Shown here piece after piece: positions 11,421 through 22,747 of a stretch of 64,000 bases of DNA. How positions within the stretch are numbered: the stretch's first letter is position 1; each line of letters opens with the position of its first letter. Made by a program: the position numbers and the translations under genes. The stretch spans positions 47,072,320-47,136,319 of the forward strand of contig NC_134454.1 of assembly GCF_030867145.1 (NCBI RefSeq). The letters are read 5' to 3'. Under the pieces are notes generated by a model. That model did no database searches and had not been told where the DNA came from. It saw only the letters and a list, made by a program, of their open reading frames with translations. Source of the stretch: Opisthocomus hoazin. Taxonomy: Eukaryota; Chordata; Aves; Opisthocomiformes; Opisthocomidae.

Positions 11421-11845
11421 GGCTAGAGTATCTCCTGGAAGAGCGATGCCCACTACTTGAGTAGCCAGGAGGCGGACTGCACCCTGCCAGTCGCCTTCCC
11501 CGCTCGCCCTGCCTGCGCGAACTGCCGCGCGAACTGCCGCGCAAACTGCTGCGCCGCTCCCGGGCTGCTGCGCCGCCTCTGTTTGCCGGCTTTGTTCGCC
11601 CGCGCTCCCTGGGGGCTGCTCTTATCCGTGAGGGGGTTTGGCCGCTGTCACACTCGACTCCGCCCGCGCTGAGTCAGAGCTGCCGCTCGCCGGCACCTCC
11701 CGCTTTCCCGCTCGGGGTGGGGGGCTGGGGTCTCCTCTCTCTCTCTCGGCACTTTTTGCCGCCTCGCCGCTGCGATTTTGCCACCGGAGAAAGGGTCCCT
11801 CGGCGCGAGCCTCTGCTCCAGAACCCTTCACCTTCAGTAGCTTCG
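11421..11845 (-). promoter_or_regulatory. CR1 5' UTR / internal promoter, GC- and CpG-rich
   Basis: This segment is much richer in G, C and CpG than any other in the window. It sits where full-length CR1 elements carry their internal promoter. It holds three copies of a 12-base unit (gcgcgaactgcc) at 11515-11526, 11527-11538 and 11539-11550, the last with two changes. It also holds a TGAGTCA AP-1/NF-E2-like core at 11670-11676 and a CT-rich tract near 11731-11746. Promoter function is inferred from position and composition, not shown. Confidence 0.75.
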
Positions 11846-12636
11846 CCGAAATGCGAATGTTGCATGATCCAATATTTGGGACAGTCTTCTAAGATCCAGT
11901 GGTTCAGATTCCAGTATTTCTTCTAATTAGAAGATATACAGACAACTCCAAAGAAAACGGGTGCAGTATCCTTCTCAGATGTACAGCAGCCATCTCTTTT
12001 GTCAGTTCTAGTCCCAGATATCTATGAAATACACTGAATTGAGGTGGCAGACACCACTGCTTGGGGGAGGGGGGGTTATTCAAAGTATTTGCAAACTGGC
12101 TTAAAACCACATCTTTGGCACAAAAGCAATCCACCTTTTTAAGAGTGATATTACAAAGCTTTGATGCCTACAACTGAGCAAATTTATTGGTTTGAAAAGC
12201 ACTCAAAGTAAGTATCTATCTTTAATTGCTCAATGACATGCTGTTCAAATAGCTCTTTGGGAGCTGCAAGTGACCTCCACCTCTGGGAAAAGGATTAAAT
12301 GGCTGAAATAAGTACATGTTGGTCTACTTTTCTGCCCAAATCTATTTTTAAACAACAAAGAGGATGTGTTTATGAACTGCAGATAATCCAGATAGAAGAA
12401 ATTTATGGATTAAGAGGATTAAGCTGCATAGGAATTTGTGCAGGTTCATGCCAAAAAAATTTGACACCAAAACATTTCAGCAGCGACTGGTTTTGGTGTC
12501 TGTTTTTAATTTGGGGTATTTTTCAAGTCACAGAAACATGAAAAAGTCACTTTTTACCTAAGGTAAAGTAAAATCTGCTTTATCTGACATTTAGATATCT
12601 TTCATTACTAAAACCATCCCAGAAGACAATGGAGAT
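11846..12636. other. Unassigned DNA between CR1 and LTR nest
   Basis: Mostly AT-rich sequence with a short G-run (near 12061-12077). No conserved reading frame or repeat end was recognised. Confidence 0.5.
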
Positions 12637-13243
12637 ATGTTTTTCTTTGGCCTGGATAAATGCCAGGTGCCCACCAAAACCACTCTATCACTCCCCCTCC
12701 TGAGTTGGACAGGAGAGAGGAAACATGATGAAAGGCTCAAGGGTCGACCTAAGGACAGGGAGAGATCACTCACCTGTTACCATCATGGACAAAACAGACT
12801 GAACCTGGGGAGAAAAGGGAGTTTAATTTATCACCAATCAAATCAGAGTAGGATAGTGAGAAATAAAACCAGTTCTTAAAACACCTTCACCCCACCCCTC
12901 CCTTCTTCCCAGGCTCAACTTCACTCCCATTTCTCTACCTTCTCCCCACCAGTGGTGCAGGGGGACGGGGAATGGGGGTTACGGTCAGTTCATCACATGT
13001 TGTCTCTGCTGCTCCTTCCTCCTCAGGGGGAGGACTCCTCACACTCTTCACCTGCTCCAGCGTGAGGTCGCTCTCACAGGAGACAGTTCTCCACAAACTT
13101 CTCTAACGCAAGTTCTTCCCATGGGCTGCAGTTCTTCACGAACTGCCCCAGCGTGGGTCCTTCCATGGGGTGCAGTCCTTCAGGAACAGGCTGCTCCAGC
13201 ACGGGCTCCCCACGGGCTCACAGCTTCCTTCAGGTTTCCTTCA

Positions 13244-15404
13244 GGCTTCCACAACGCACTGGTGGAACTAATGCTACTGAGGGAAATGGGAATAACGAAG
13301 AGCATAGTCAGGACCCTAAATTTTAGGAGGGCAAATTTCCAGCTCTTCAAGGAGATAGTCAGAAGGACTCCCTGGGAAACAGTCCTGAGGGACAGGGGAA
13401 CAGAACAGAGCTGGCAGGTCTTTAAGGATGTATTCCACAGAGCGCAAGAGCTCTCGATCCCCAGGTGTAAGAAGTCGGGCAGAGAAGGGAAGAGACGGGC
13501 ATGGCTGAGACAAGAAATGCTGGTCAAACTAAGGAAGAAGAGGGAACTGCACAGGCAGTGGAAGCAGGGACTGGCTTCCTGGGAATAGTATAGGGAAGCT
13601 GCCCAGTTGTGTAGGGATGGGGTCAGGAAGGCCAAGGCGCAGCTGGAGCTGAATTTGGCAAGGGATGCAAAAAATAACAAGAAGGGCTTCTACAGGTATG
13701 TCAGCCGGAAAAAGATGGTCAAAGAAAGCATACTCCCACTCATGAGCGAGACCAGCAAACTGGCAACAGCAGATGAGGAGAAAGCTGAGGTACTCAACAA
13801 CATTTTTGCCTCAGTCTTCACTGGCAACCTCTCTCCTCACCCCTCCCGAGTCGATGGATGGCATGAAGGAGACCAGGAGGGTAAAATCCCTCCAGCTGTA
13901 AGTGAAGATCAGGTTCGGACCTCCTGAGGAACCTAAAGGTATAGAAGTCCATGGGACCTGATGAGATTAATCCCAGAGTCCTGAGGGAACGGGCTGATGT
14001 AGTTGCCAAGCCACTCTCCATGATATTTGAAAAGTCATGGGACCTGGACACGCTGGAGAGGTGGGCATGTGTGAACCTCGTGAGGTTCAACAAGGCCAAG
14101 TGCAAGGTACTACACCTAGGTCGGGGTAATCCCCGGTATCAATACAGGCTGGGGGATGAAAGGATCGAGAGCAGCCCTGCCGAGAGGGACTTGGGGGTAC
14201 TGATACACGAAAGGCTGGACATGAGCCGACAACGTGCACTGGCAGCCCAGAGGGCCAACCGTGTCCTGGGCTGCATCAAGAGAAACGGGGCCAGCAGGTC
14301 GAGAGAGGTGATTGTGCCCCTCTACTCTGCTCTGGTGAGACCTCACCTGGAGTACTGCGTTCAGCTCTGGAGCCCTCAGCACAAGAAGGACATGAAACTG
14401 GAGTTCCATGGAGTGCTCTGTCCAGTTCTGGGCTCCCCAGTTCAAGAAAGATGAAGAGCTACTGAAGAGAGTCCAGCGGAGGGCTACAAGGATGGTGAGG
14501 GGACTGGAACATCTACCCTACGAGGAGAGGCTGAGGGAGCTGGGCTTGTTCAGCGTGAAGAAGAGAAGGCTCAGAGAGGTCCTAATAAATGCTTATAAAT
14601 ATCTGAAGGGTGGGTGTCAGGAGAATGGGGCCAAGCTCTTTTCAGTGGTGCCCAGTGACAGGACAAGGGGCATTGGGCACAAACTGAGGCATAGGAAGTT
14701 CCGTCTGAACATGAGGAAGAACTTCTTCCCTCTGAGGGTGACGGAGCACTGGAACAGGCTGCCCAGGGAGGTTGTGGAGTCTCCTTCTCCGGAGATATTC
14801 AAGACCCACCTGGACAAGGTCCTGTGCAGCCTGCTGTAGGTGACCCTGCTTCGGCAGGAGTGTTGGACTAGATGACCCACAGAGGTCCCTTCCAACCCCT
14901 ACCATTCTGTGATTCTGTGATTCTGTGAACTGTTGGAGCGGGTCCAAAGCAGGGCTACAAAAATGATTCGAGGGCTGGAGCACCTCTCCTATGAGGACAG
15001 GCTGAGAGAGTTGGGCTTGTTCAGCCCGCAGAAGAGAAGGCTGCATGGAGACCTGATTGCAGCACTTCAGTACTTAAAGGGAGCCTGTAGGAAAGATGGG
15101 GACAATCTTTTTAGTAGAGATAACAGTGACAGGACGAGGGGTAATGGTTTTAAACTAAAACAGGGTAGGTTTAGGCTGGATATAAGGAAAAAATTCTTTA
15201 CAATGAGGGTGGTGAAACACTGGAACAGGTTGCCCAGAGAGGTAGTGGAGGCCCCATCCCTGGAAACATTCAAGACCAGGATGGACAGGGCTCTGAGCAA
15301 ACTGATCTAGTTAGCGATGTCCCTGCTCGCTGCGGGGATTTGGACTAGATGACCTCTAGGGGTCCCTTCCAACCCAAAACTTTCTATGATTCTGTGATTC
15401 TATG
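13244..15404 (+). mobile_element. Older CR1 LINE inserted in the LTR, internally deleted
   Basis: The copy is 5'-truncated, starting in the endonuclease near the SDHE-equivalent block, and ends with the ATTCTGTGATTCTATGA tail at 15384-15404. Endonuclease and linker remains run at about 13260-13925. The reading then jumps from the segment before the reverse-transcriptase core (MIFEKSW, about 14010-14040) straight to the segment after it ([17 protein letters not shown]), so motifs A, B and C are missing. The remainder ([37 protein letters not shown]) follows. At 14400 it is interrupted by a younger CR1 and resumes at 14928. One reading frame at its start (13121-13588) runs from the LTR into the CR1, which is a by-product of the insertion. 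Confidence 0.9.
14401..14927 (+). mobile_element. Young CR1 3' fragment nested in older CR1, with short target duplication
   Basis: A 5'-truncated CR1 copy whose sequence closely follows the 3' part of the nearly full-length element at 7.4-11.8 kb, including an open frame (14408-14839) for the C-terminal ORF2 region. It has the hairpin at 14845-14858 and an ATTCTGTG tail at 14905-14927. The host sequence 'gacatgaaactg' ends at 14400, and 'aactgttggagcggg' resumes at 14928. Removing the insert rebuilds the host CR1 with aactg (14396-14400 and 14928-14932) as a 5-base duplication. Confidence 0.93.
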
Positions 15405-15860
15405 ATCTGCTCCAGTGTGTGGTCCCTTCCACAGGCTACAGGTGGAGATCTGCTCCACTGTGGACCTCCATGGACTGCAGAGGGACAACCTGCCTCACCA
15501 CGGTCTTCATCACGGGCTGCAAGGGAAGGGTCTCTGCTTCAGCACCTTGAGCACCTCCTGCACCTTCCTTCTTCACTGGCCTTGATGTCTGCAGAGTTGT
15601 TTCTTTCACACAGTCTCACTCCTCTCTCTTCACTGCTGTCTCGCTGCAGTTTTTTTCTTCCCCTTCTTAAATATGTAATCACAGAGGCACTACCACCGTC
15701 CCTGCTTTGCTTGGCCTTGGCCAGTGGCAGGTCCGTCTTAGAGCTGGCTGACACTGGCTTTATCAGATACGAGGGGAGTTTCTCACAGCTTCTCACAGAA
15801 CCCACTCCTATAACAGCCCTGCTACGAAAACCTTGCCACGCAAACACATAACAAACGCTC

Positions 15861-18800
15861 TCTATCCTCAATCATTATTAGATTTAGCTTAGATTAACCC
15901 TCCTTTGAATCTTTATGAGCATGTTTTGTACAAAGTTAAACAATGCCAAAATCATCCTAATACTGTATAGTTTCTGTGTGGTTGTCCAGCAATTCAATTA
16001 GCCGCCACTTAGACTAAAATGTTTTGACTGGGTTAATTGAACAGGCCAAAACCAGAAAAGGCTCAGCCATTAGAAGAAGTGAAAGTGGTAAGGGTAGCTG
16101 GAGCCACGCAAACTGAGTAAATGACCTCTCATTAAGACTGTGAAGAGATGAAGGTTCTCTTACACCCATCTCAAAGAAATACATCATTTCCCCACATTTA
16201 GTCCCAGCCGGCACCAAACTGATACAATCCTACTTTGCATTGCCACGTACCAGAGTGTAAAAAGGATTGTATACGGCAGGTATATCTGAAGCAATTTTAA
16301 AAAGGCAAAATCCTGTCACCAAGAGAATTAAGCCTGTAGACTGTTCCTATCTCTCAGATGAATACCCAAAAGCATTTTTTCTTCAGGCAAGAGGAGTATT
16401 TCTCCTCCGAATTCCAGGCAACATGAGCTATGCATAGCTTTCCACTAACTTTCAGTCAAACTTTCATTGCATTCCCATAGCCACCAAAAAAAGTGTACGT
16501 AACCCTGCTTACTCCCTCATTCGCTTCACTAGATATGTACACAATTACTCCATCCTTGGCTGAAAAAGGCATTCCCCCTTTTTTCATTTACAAAAACTTG
16601 CAGTTTCTAAATCCAGCTACCTGGAAAATGGCTGTCTTACATGCCCACATGCATGTCAGCACATTTCTACATGCACAAAAGCAGACTTCTCCTTCTCAAT
16701 TCAGGATGCAATTTTCAATTACCTTCTCATGGCTCCCAGCTATGTTCTTGGTTTTCTGCCTGCATATAAACCCTGACCTGCTGTGACAAGAATCACTCCT
16801 GTCTCAGAAAATAACAGCCTCTTATTATCACTATATTTTTAAACTTCATTTTAACACCTCTTCTCCTCTTTGCTTTCATTGTGGATATCTCTCCTGTTCT
16901 GGCCTCATGGCTGAAAGATTTTGTTTATCCACTGAATAGTGTTTTTCTGCCATTTATCTGCAGTTCGTACCATGATATCAACTTGATTGTTTCTTCTCAC
17001 ACACACACACGTGACCATTTAAATGTGTTACTCTATGTTTTAATGTCATATATCTTCAAGCATTAAGAAATTCATTATGATTTTTCTGCTACAAGTTTTT
17101 AAAAAATTTTAAAACTCCCTAATTTAGCTCTGTCTCTTTTTTTCAAGTTGTGTTTGACAGATGAGTTATATAAGCTCCCTGACAGTATTAAAACAAAGTA
17201 ACTTTCTCAAGTGGCTTCCTCCACAGTGCAACCCTACCAGCAAGATGATGCAAGAGAAACTGGGAGATCACCATTAGTCTCAGAGTTACCATTCATCTGG
17301 ACAGAAGTAACATAAATAGTACTTATCCTGTCAGAAATGAGACCAAACTGTCTTTCGCATGTGATACCAGCTGTATGACAAATCTCACGGAGATGCCATG
17401 CTATTACCAGAGTCTCTTACGGTCAAAAGGATGACAATGGAAATTCACTAAAGACATACACAAATTTATGAACACTAGGGGGGAAAAACAAACTCTTAAT
17501 ATACCTTTTCAACTCATAAAAATTACTTTGCTATCTCTCGTAGCGTAAAGAAAACTTTTCTTCAGTGTTCCAACTGCAATTCAAAAAAACCCAAAGATAA
17601 ATACATTGTTAGTCTACATGGAGTGACATTGTGATAATGCATATTATGCTCTTATATTGAAATCAAGGGCTCACAAAGCCATTGAAAAGAAATCCTTTTA
17701 AAACATGACCTGTAATTAGCTGTTGAATGTTATTGACACAGCAGGTTGCAAAGGACAAGAATTTAAACACTAATGAAATGAAGGAAAAGAGATTAGATAT
17801 TCATTTGAACATCACAAATAACCACTGCTGTAAAAGTAGGCCTTCTGCCAAGCACTGGCTGGCAGCAAAAAGGATTAGAGACAACTTTGAGGAGTCCTTA
17901 TTAAATTACGTAAGTAACAGTGGGTAAAGCCACCACAACGGAAAACAGGATGTTTCTCAGTGTGTAGATTACACCAGAGACGGTGTAATGTGACAGGTAG
18001 CACTTCCCCACTCAATGACAAAGTTAAGGAGGCTCTAAAATAAAAGGAAAAAAAAGGGGGTTATTTTTAAGAGGAAGAGAATGAACAAAATATATTGATT
18101 TGAACAAACCAATTCGTCCACAGGAGGTAAAACTCCCATCCTAGAACTTCTCTCCTAGTCCTGTAAACATGCTTGACTGTGGTTAGGCAAGCCAAGGTTA
18201 CTTTTTTTGCCTGGTTGTCCAACCTCATCTTTTCAAACCTTCTGTTCTCCCAGCTCCATCCGTTGTGGTCTACTGGGCCAACTTTCACAGAAACCCTGCT
18301 GGTGTTTCAGTTCAGGAGTACAACAGCCTCGAGTATTCACAGGCATCTTCCTTATATCAAAAGAAGGAATCTCGATTTATGACAGTCTTTTCCTAAAAAA
18401 TATATTGACACACACACAAAGGAGCATACACTGAAGCAATCTCCTCTCAAGAGCTGCCTTTTCACACATGTTCTTCATCCCAAGGCTTCTCAGTTGAGTG
18501 GGTAGACAAACCAGCTTTCCACAATATAGTTAAAAAAAAAAAGCTAAGCACTGTCACAAAACCCACTTTTGCTGTATTTAACAGCAAAATCCCCCCCTCT
18601 GTGACATCTCAAATTGAAAGTATAAACTACCCCTGAAAAGACGGGTTCACTGGTTTATTCTGCTGGTGACGACTGTCAGCCATCAGGGGCCCTTTCTGTT
18701 AATGGGCCTTCATTCCTCTTCTCACAAAGAAGTTGATATGTTCCTATGGGCTGGTTATTATAACTAATCTGATTTTGGAAAGAACAAGAATATTTTTACT

Positions 18801-21436
18801 CTTTAAAACCTAAGCCAATCTCTAACCAAAGCAACTGTCTAGTTTTGGCTGAGACAGGTGCTGGAGCAATGCGCTGGAAGCTGCACTGTAGCGGCTGGAC
18901 ACCTCTGTGAGAAGATGCGAAGAAATGACTATGAGCTATCTAAAAAAAAAACACTGCAGAGGAAGTAAAGAAGTTGCACTTACATGAAGTATCTAGAGAC
19001 TGCAGCAAACAGTTACAAGAGGCTTCAGCAACAAAATTCTACCTTACACTCATGCGCCATGTAGGAAAGGAAATAACTTGTATTTCAGGTAAACATCACC
19101 AGGAGGAAATCCAACATATCGTCTCACTTCTGTCTGCCTTTTTCCCTGCTCCCAACTTCTCAGCACAGCTGCTAGCACCCTGCGAATCAAGGCAGCACAT
19201 CAGCTACATCTGCAAGGTGAGGGCTGTAAGGAGAAGATGACCTTTGCCAAGTGAAGGATCATAAATTAATTTCTGGTTTTGAATGTTTCCAAGGCACAGC
19301 CCCTTCTGTGACTTTATAAAAGAAGTCACAGAAGGGATCGACTCTTTTCTGCGAGAGGTGTTTGGCAGGATTGTTGTGTGAACATGCTTATCCATCTGTT
19401 GTCAAAAAATCTTTCCTATGTCCATGTCTCTCTATATTCTTTGGGTAGGAGGACCGCCTCTAGCAAAATTTACCTCATATTTTATGTCTTCAGCTGGGAT
19501 AGTATTCATTGCAAAACGGAATCTACTTGTTTAGTCTTTAATCAAACGAAATTTATACAAGTTCAAATATTTCATTTGTGATATAAAGAAAGTTTAAGTA
19601 CAACTGGTACAAAACAAAAGAAATACTGTTTATGTAAAATACTAACAATGCATTGAAATGCAGGCATTCAATACAGATTGTACATTCCTAGCATTCCTAA
19701 AAACATGTGAAATGCTCTTCTGTAAAATGATACACCCAGAGAAGCTACTTCTACCCAAGCATAGTTCTTCTTAGCTGTAACTCTTTGTCTCTTACCAGAA
19801 CAAATCATTAAAAAAAATCTATTTGAATGTAATTGCTCAAGATTAGCTCATATAAGGCACATTTTGAAGTTTGGATAAATAAGTGTGCAACACAACTAAT
19901 CTTGTAAACATATTGTCAGACAATTGTGTCCACAGAGACAATAGTTATTTAAAAAATCATCAATATTTCACAGAATAAATATTTAATTTTATCTGAAGCA
20001 TTTCTGCTTTTATTTTCTAACTAAAGTTAAAAAAAAAACCAACTTCCTTTTGCTGTTTTACAGTGTGATTTATCCTCACACACAAACTTTAAAACATGGC
20101 TGAAAAAGCATCTCCTCTGACAAACTAGCATAGTTTCTAATCTCTTACAGGTACACACAGCTTTAAGCATCACAAGAACACAAAAAATATTTAGTTCTTG
20201 CAAAGTAGGTATTCACATCTATATTTCTAAAGTCAACTCACAGTTTTCTCTGAATTTTAGATTTTTTTTTAAACTCTAAAATAAATACAGATCTAGAAAC
20301 TTATTTGGATTATTTCAACAGTCAGTTTTGTCTCTCGGGCAGTTTCAGTAGTTTCATTGATTTTGGATTTCATAAGGAGGGAGATAACCGTTCAGATACA
20401 TCATGAATTCACACTGAAGATATTTTTCTTCCCTCATGTATTTTAAAATTAAGAGATACTGACCGCTGCTGCTTTGAACAAATTTCAAGTCTGTCATTAT
20501 GCAATCTTTTTAGATTAAAGCTTGACACATAGAAATTAGACCATGCCACTGAAAAGAAGACTTCACAGGTGGATTTCTCTGCTTGGATAATACAGGTCTT
20601 GATAATGCTTTAATAATATATAAAAAAATTACCAGCTATTCATGTATTTTTTAGAAAAAAGATATTAAGCATAGTATTTAAGCAAGTCCGCTTGTTGAAG
20701 ACCAAAATATGGCAAAAACAACCTATGCTTGTATAGTACCATTTTGGCCCCGAATCCTCTCATCATTTGAACAGATGTCCAGCCTTAAGTACAAAATTAA
20801 TGCCAAGAACTTTAATGAAATTATGTTTTTAAACAATTACCGTTTCAGGTAGACAGGGCACTCTAACTGCATTTTTCCTGGATAGTGTAGCAGACTTGCC
20901 AACAATAAAAGTGAACAATCTTAGAGCAAGCTAACATAGAAAACTAAAAAAATGTTCAAGAACAAGATGGGCTCAGGATCTAAATATCAAAATGCACTCT
21001 CTAGCCCTTTTCACATGATATTAAGGTGTTCAGAATATATTTTTCAATCCAGTTGTGCCTCTAGAAATTTGGTTTACTGAGTTTTATACTATCCCAACTA
21101 AAGCCACAGTGCCAACAAAAATCTGAACTCTTCTCAGTATTCCTTTCAAGCTTGAACTGTAAAAACTTTTTGTTCCCAGCAAACATGGAAAAACGTGTTA
21201 CTACTCTGACATGAAAACAAAACCAAATACTACTCTAAGCATGCCAACCAACATTTTTGTGTTAAACTTTACATTATGGCAGCAACTCATACACCCAGAC
21301 TGCTCACGAGTGGCTCATTGCCTTTATCAGTGAGTAATCTCCAAGCCAGGTTAATGGCATTAGGTCATTTTAGCAGCACTTGCTAGTCAAAAGGTTTAGC
21401 TGTCTCCAAGGTACATTTCCATTCTTCCCTAACCGT
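15861..21436. other. Region without recognised genes
   Basis: AT-rich DNA with short open frames only. It holds scattered A/T runs, a short CA stretch near 17002-17011 and an A-run near 18531-18542. No CR1 tail, LTR end or coding-like block was recognised. Confidence 0.5.
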
Positions 21437-22157
21437 TTAGTACAGGTTTGGTCAAGAGCGGCTGGAAAGCTGCCTGGCAGAAAAGGATCTTGGAGTGTTG
21501 CTCGACAGCTGGATGAACATGAACCAGCAGTGTGCCCAGGTGGCCAAGAAGGCCAACGGCATCCTGACTTGTAGCAGGAACAGTGTGACCAGCAGGAGCA
21601 GGGAGGTGATCGTGTCCCTGTACTTGGCACTGGTGAGGCTGCAACTTGAATACTGTGTTCAGTTTTGGGCCCCTTGCTGCAAGAAAGACATTGAGTCGTT
21701 GGAGCGTGTCCAGCGAAGGGCAATGAGGCTGGTGAGGGGTCTAGAGAACAAGTCTTACTAGGAGCGGCTGAGGGAACTGGGACTGTTTAGTCTGGAGAAA
21801 AGGAGGCTGATGGAGGACCTTATTGCTCTCTACAACTACCTGGAAGGAGGTTGTAGTGAGGTGGGTGTTGGTCTCTTCTCCCAAGTGACTAGTGATACGA
21901 CGAGAGGCAATGGCTTCAAGTTGCATCAGGGGACGTTTAGATTAGATATTAGGACAAATACTGCAAGAGTGGTCAGACATTGGAATAGGCTGCCCAGGGA
22001 GGTGGTTGAGTCCCATCCCTGTAGGTGTTTTCAAAACATGTAGATGTGGCACTTCAGGATATGGTTTAGTAGGAATGGTGGTGTTGGGTGGACGGTTGGA
22101 CTTCATGATCTTAGAGGTCTTTTCCAACCTATGATTCCATGATTCTATGACTCTATG
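21437..22157 (+). mobile_element. CR1 3' fragment, older subfamily
   Basis: A 5'-truncated CR1 carrying the C-terminal ORF2 region ([22 protein letters not shown] start, [39 protein letters not shown]) with internal stops. The 3' end has 'cttagaggtcttttccaacc' and imperfect ATTCTATG units. Its 3' sequence differs from the young family at 7.4, 14.4 and 30.3 kb and resembles the reverse-strand copy at 32.9 kb, so it is another CR1 subfamily. Confidence 0.93.
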
Positions 22158-22566
22158 CATATCTGTATCAGTTGGAGTGCTGCAACATTAAAATACTGGA
22201 AGGAGGATATTATTCAAAAGGGAAAGACAGCTGCAATCTGCAGAGGGGAATCAGACAGACAATCCAGAAGAGAACGTGTTTTTATTGAAAATGTTATTAA
22301 AGTGTTATTTTTTCTTTTTAATGGCTGAGAACTTTTCCAATGGCTTTCAAAATATGATTTCTAACCATTTGTCTGTAGAAATCTGTGTGTGCACCCATGT
22401 TTCTCATCTGAAGACTCATGCTGAAGTGCAACATTATGAGGAAAAGTCTCATGAAACCATGCCTATCATATTCCGTTCTCTGCTAGAACAGTTCCTTTTT
22501 AATTCAGCAGGTTTCCACTACAGGGACACACAGGCAACTACACAGGTTTTGAGGATGCTTCCTTAC
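22158..22566. other. Region without recognised genes
   Basis: Short AT-rich stretch between the CR1 and the coding-like fragment. A plus-strand open frame crosses it but shows no recognisable domain and overlaps the better minus-strand candidate. Confidence 0.45.
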
Positions 22567-22747
22567 AAACCACTGTAGAGTGTCATATTCAAACAAATCC
22601 ATTAATTCTGGCACACAGGAAAGAAATGACAGCTTGCTGGGATGGTGCACCATATCTTCTGAAACCTCATCGAGTGCCTCTACAAAGTGCTGCACTGCAC
22701 CATAGGGATCAATCAGCACATTCAGGGGCAGCTTAAATATGCCCAGC
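22567..22747 (-). pseudogene. Unidentified coding-like exon candidate
   Basis: The minus strand reads as plausible protein: LPLNVLIDPYGAVQHF, then ALDEVSEDMVHHPSKLSFL and CVPELMDLFEYDTLQWF. Codon and residue composition is unlike the low-complexity frames around it. It is bounded by a possible acceptor (pyrimidine-containing stretch ending ctgcacag before 22747) and a possible donor GTAAGG at 22561-22566. I do not recognise the protein. It could be a real exon, a relic of a host gene or a piece of a DNA transposon. No neighbouring exon was identified. If the frame is read through, it ends at a TGA about 60 bases past the candidate donor. Confidence 0.35.

Larger units (their letters stand above)
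7379..11845 (-). mobile_element. Nearly full-length CR1 LINE (non-LTR retrotransposon)
   Basis: About 4.46 kb, close to the roughly 4.5 kb of a complete CR1, whereas most genomic CR1 copies are 5'-truncated. Read on the minus strand it has, in order, a GC-rich 5' UTR (about 11845-11421), ORF1 (11420-10329), ORF2 (10344-7471) and a short 3' UTR ending in the octamer-like tail (ATTCTGTG units, 7379-7410). The 3' end is certain. The 5' end is placed where GC-rich sequence gives way to AT-rich flank and may be off by tens of bases. No clear target-site duplication was found. The copy is inactivated: three nonsense codons in ORF2, a changed reverse-transcriptase active site, and changed ORF1 esterase residues. 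No frameshift was found in either ORF, so it is relatively young among the copies here. Confidence 0.95.
12637..15860. mobile_element. Avian ERV-type LTR split by CR1 insertions
   Basis: The two host parts lie at about 12637-13243 and 15405-15860. The first holds the 'gccaggtgcccacc' start region, a 'caatcaaatcagagtagg' block and GC-rich units built on 'ctgctccagcgtg' and 'gggctgcag'. The second continues the same 'tgctccagtgtg...ggctacaggtgg' pattern and runs to the 'ccttgccacgcaaa' block. I recognise this as a repeat common in bird genomes and believe it is an endogenous-retrovirus LTR, but I cannot name the subfamily, and orientation and exact ends are uncertain. No retroviral coding sequence is present. 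The LTR predates the CR1 now inside it. Confidence 0.6.

Noticed and set aside
10900..11460. 186-codon plus-strand open frame
   Set aside because: It lies antisense to CR1 ORF1 and its 5' UTR; GC-rich composition removes stops. No domain seen.
13121..13588. 155-codon frame as a possible gene
   Set aside because: It starts in LTR sequence and continues into the CR1 endonuclease; a product of the insertion junction.
15402..15851. 149-codon plus-strand frame
   Set aside because: Lies in the repeated LTR-derived sequence and such frames recur wherever this repeat occurs; not a gene.
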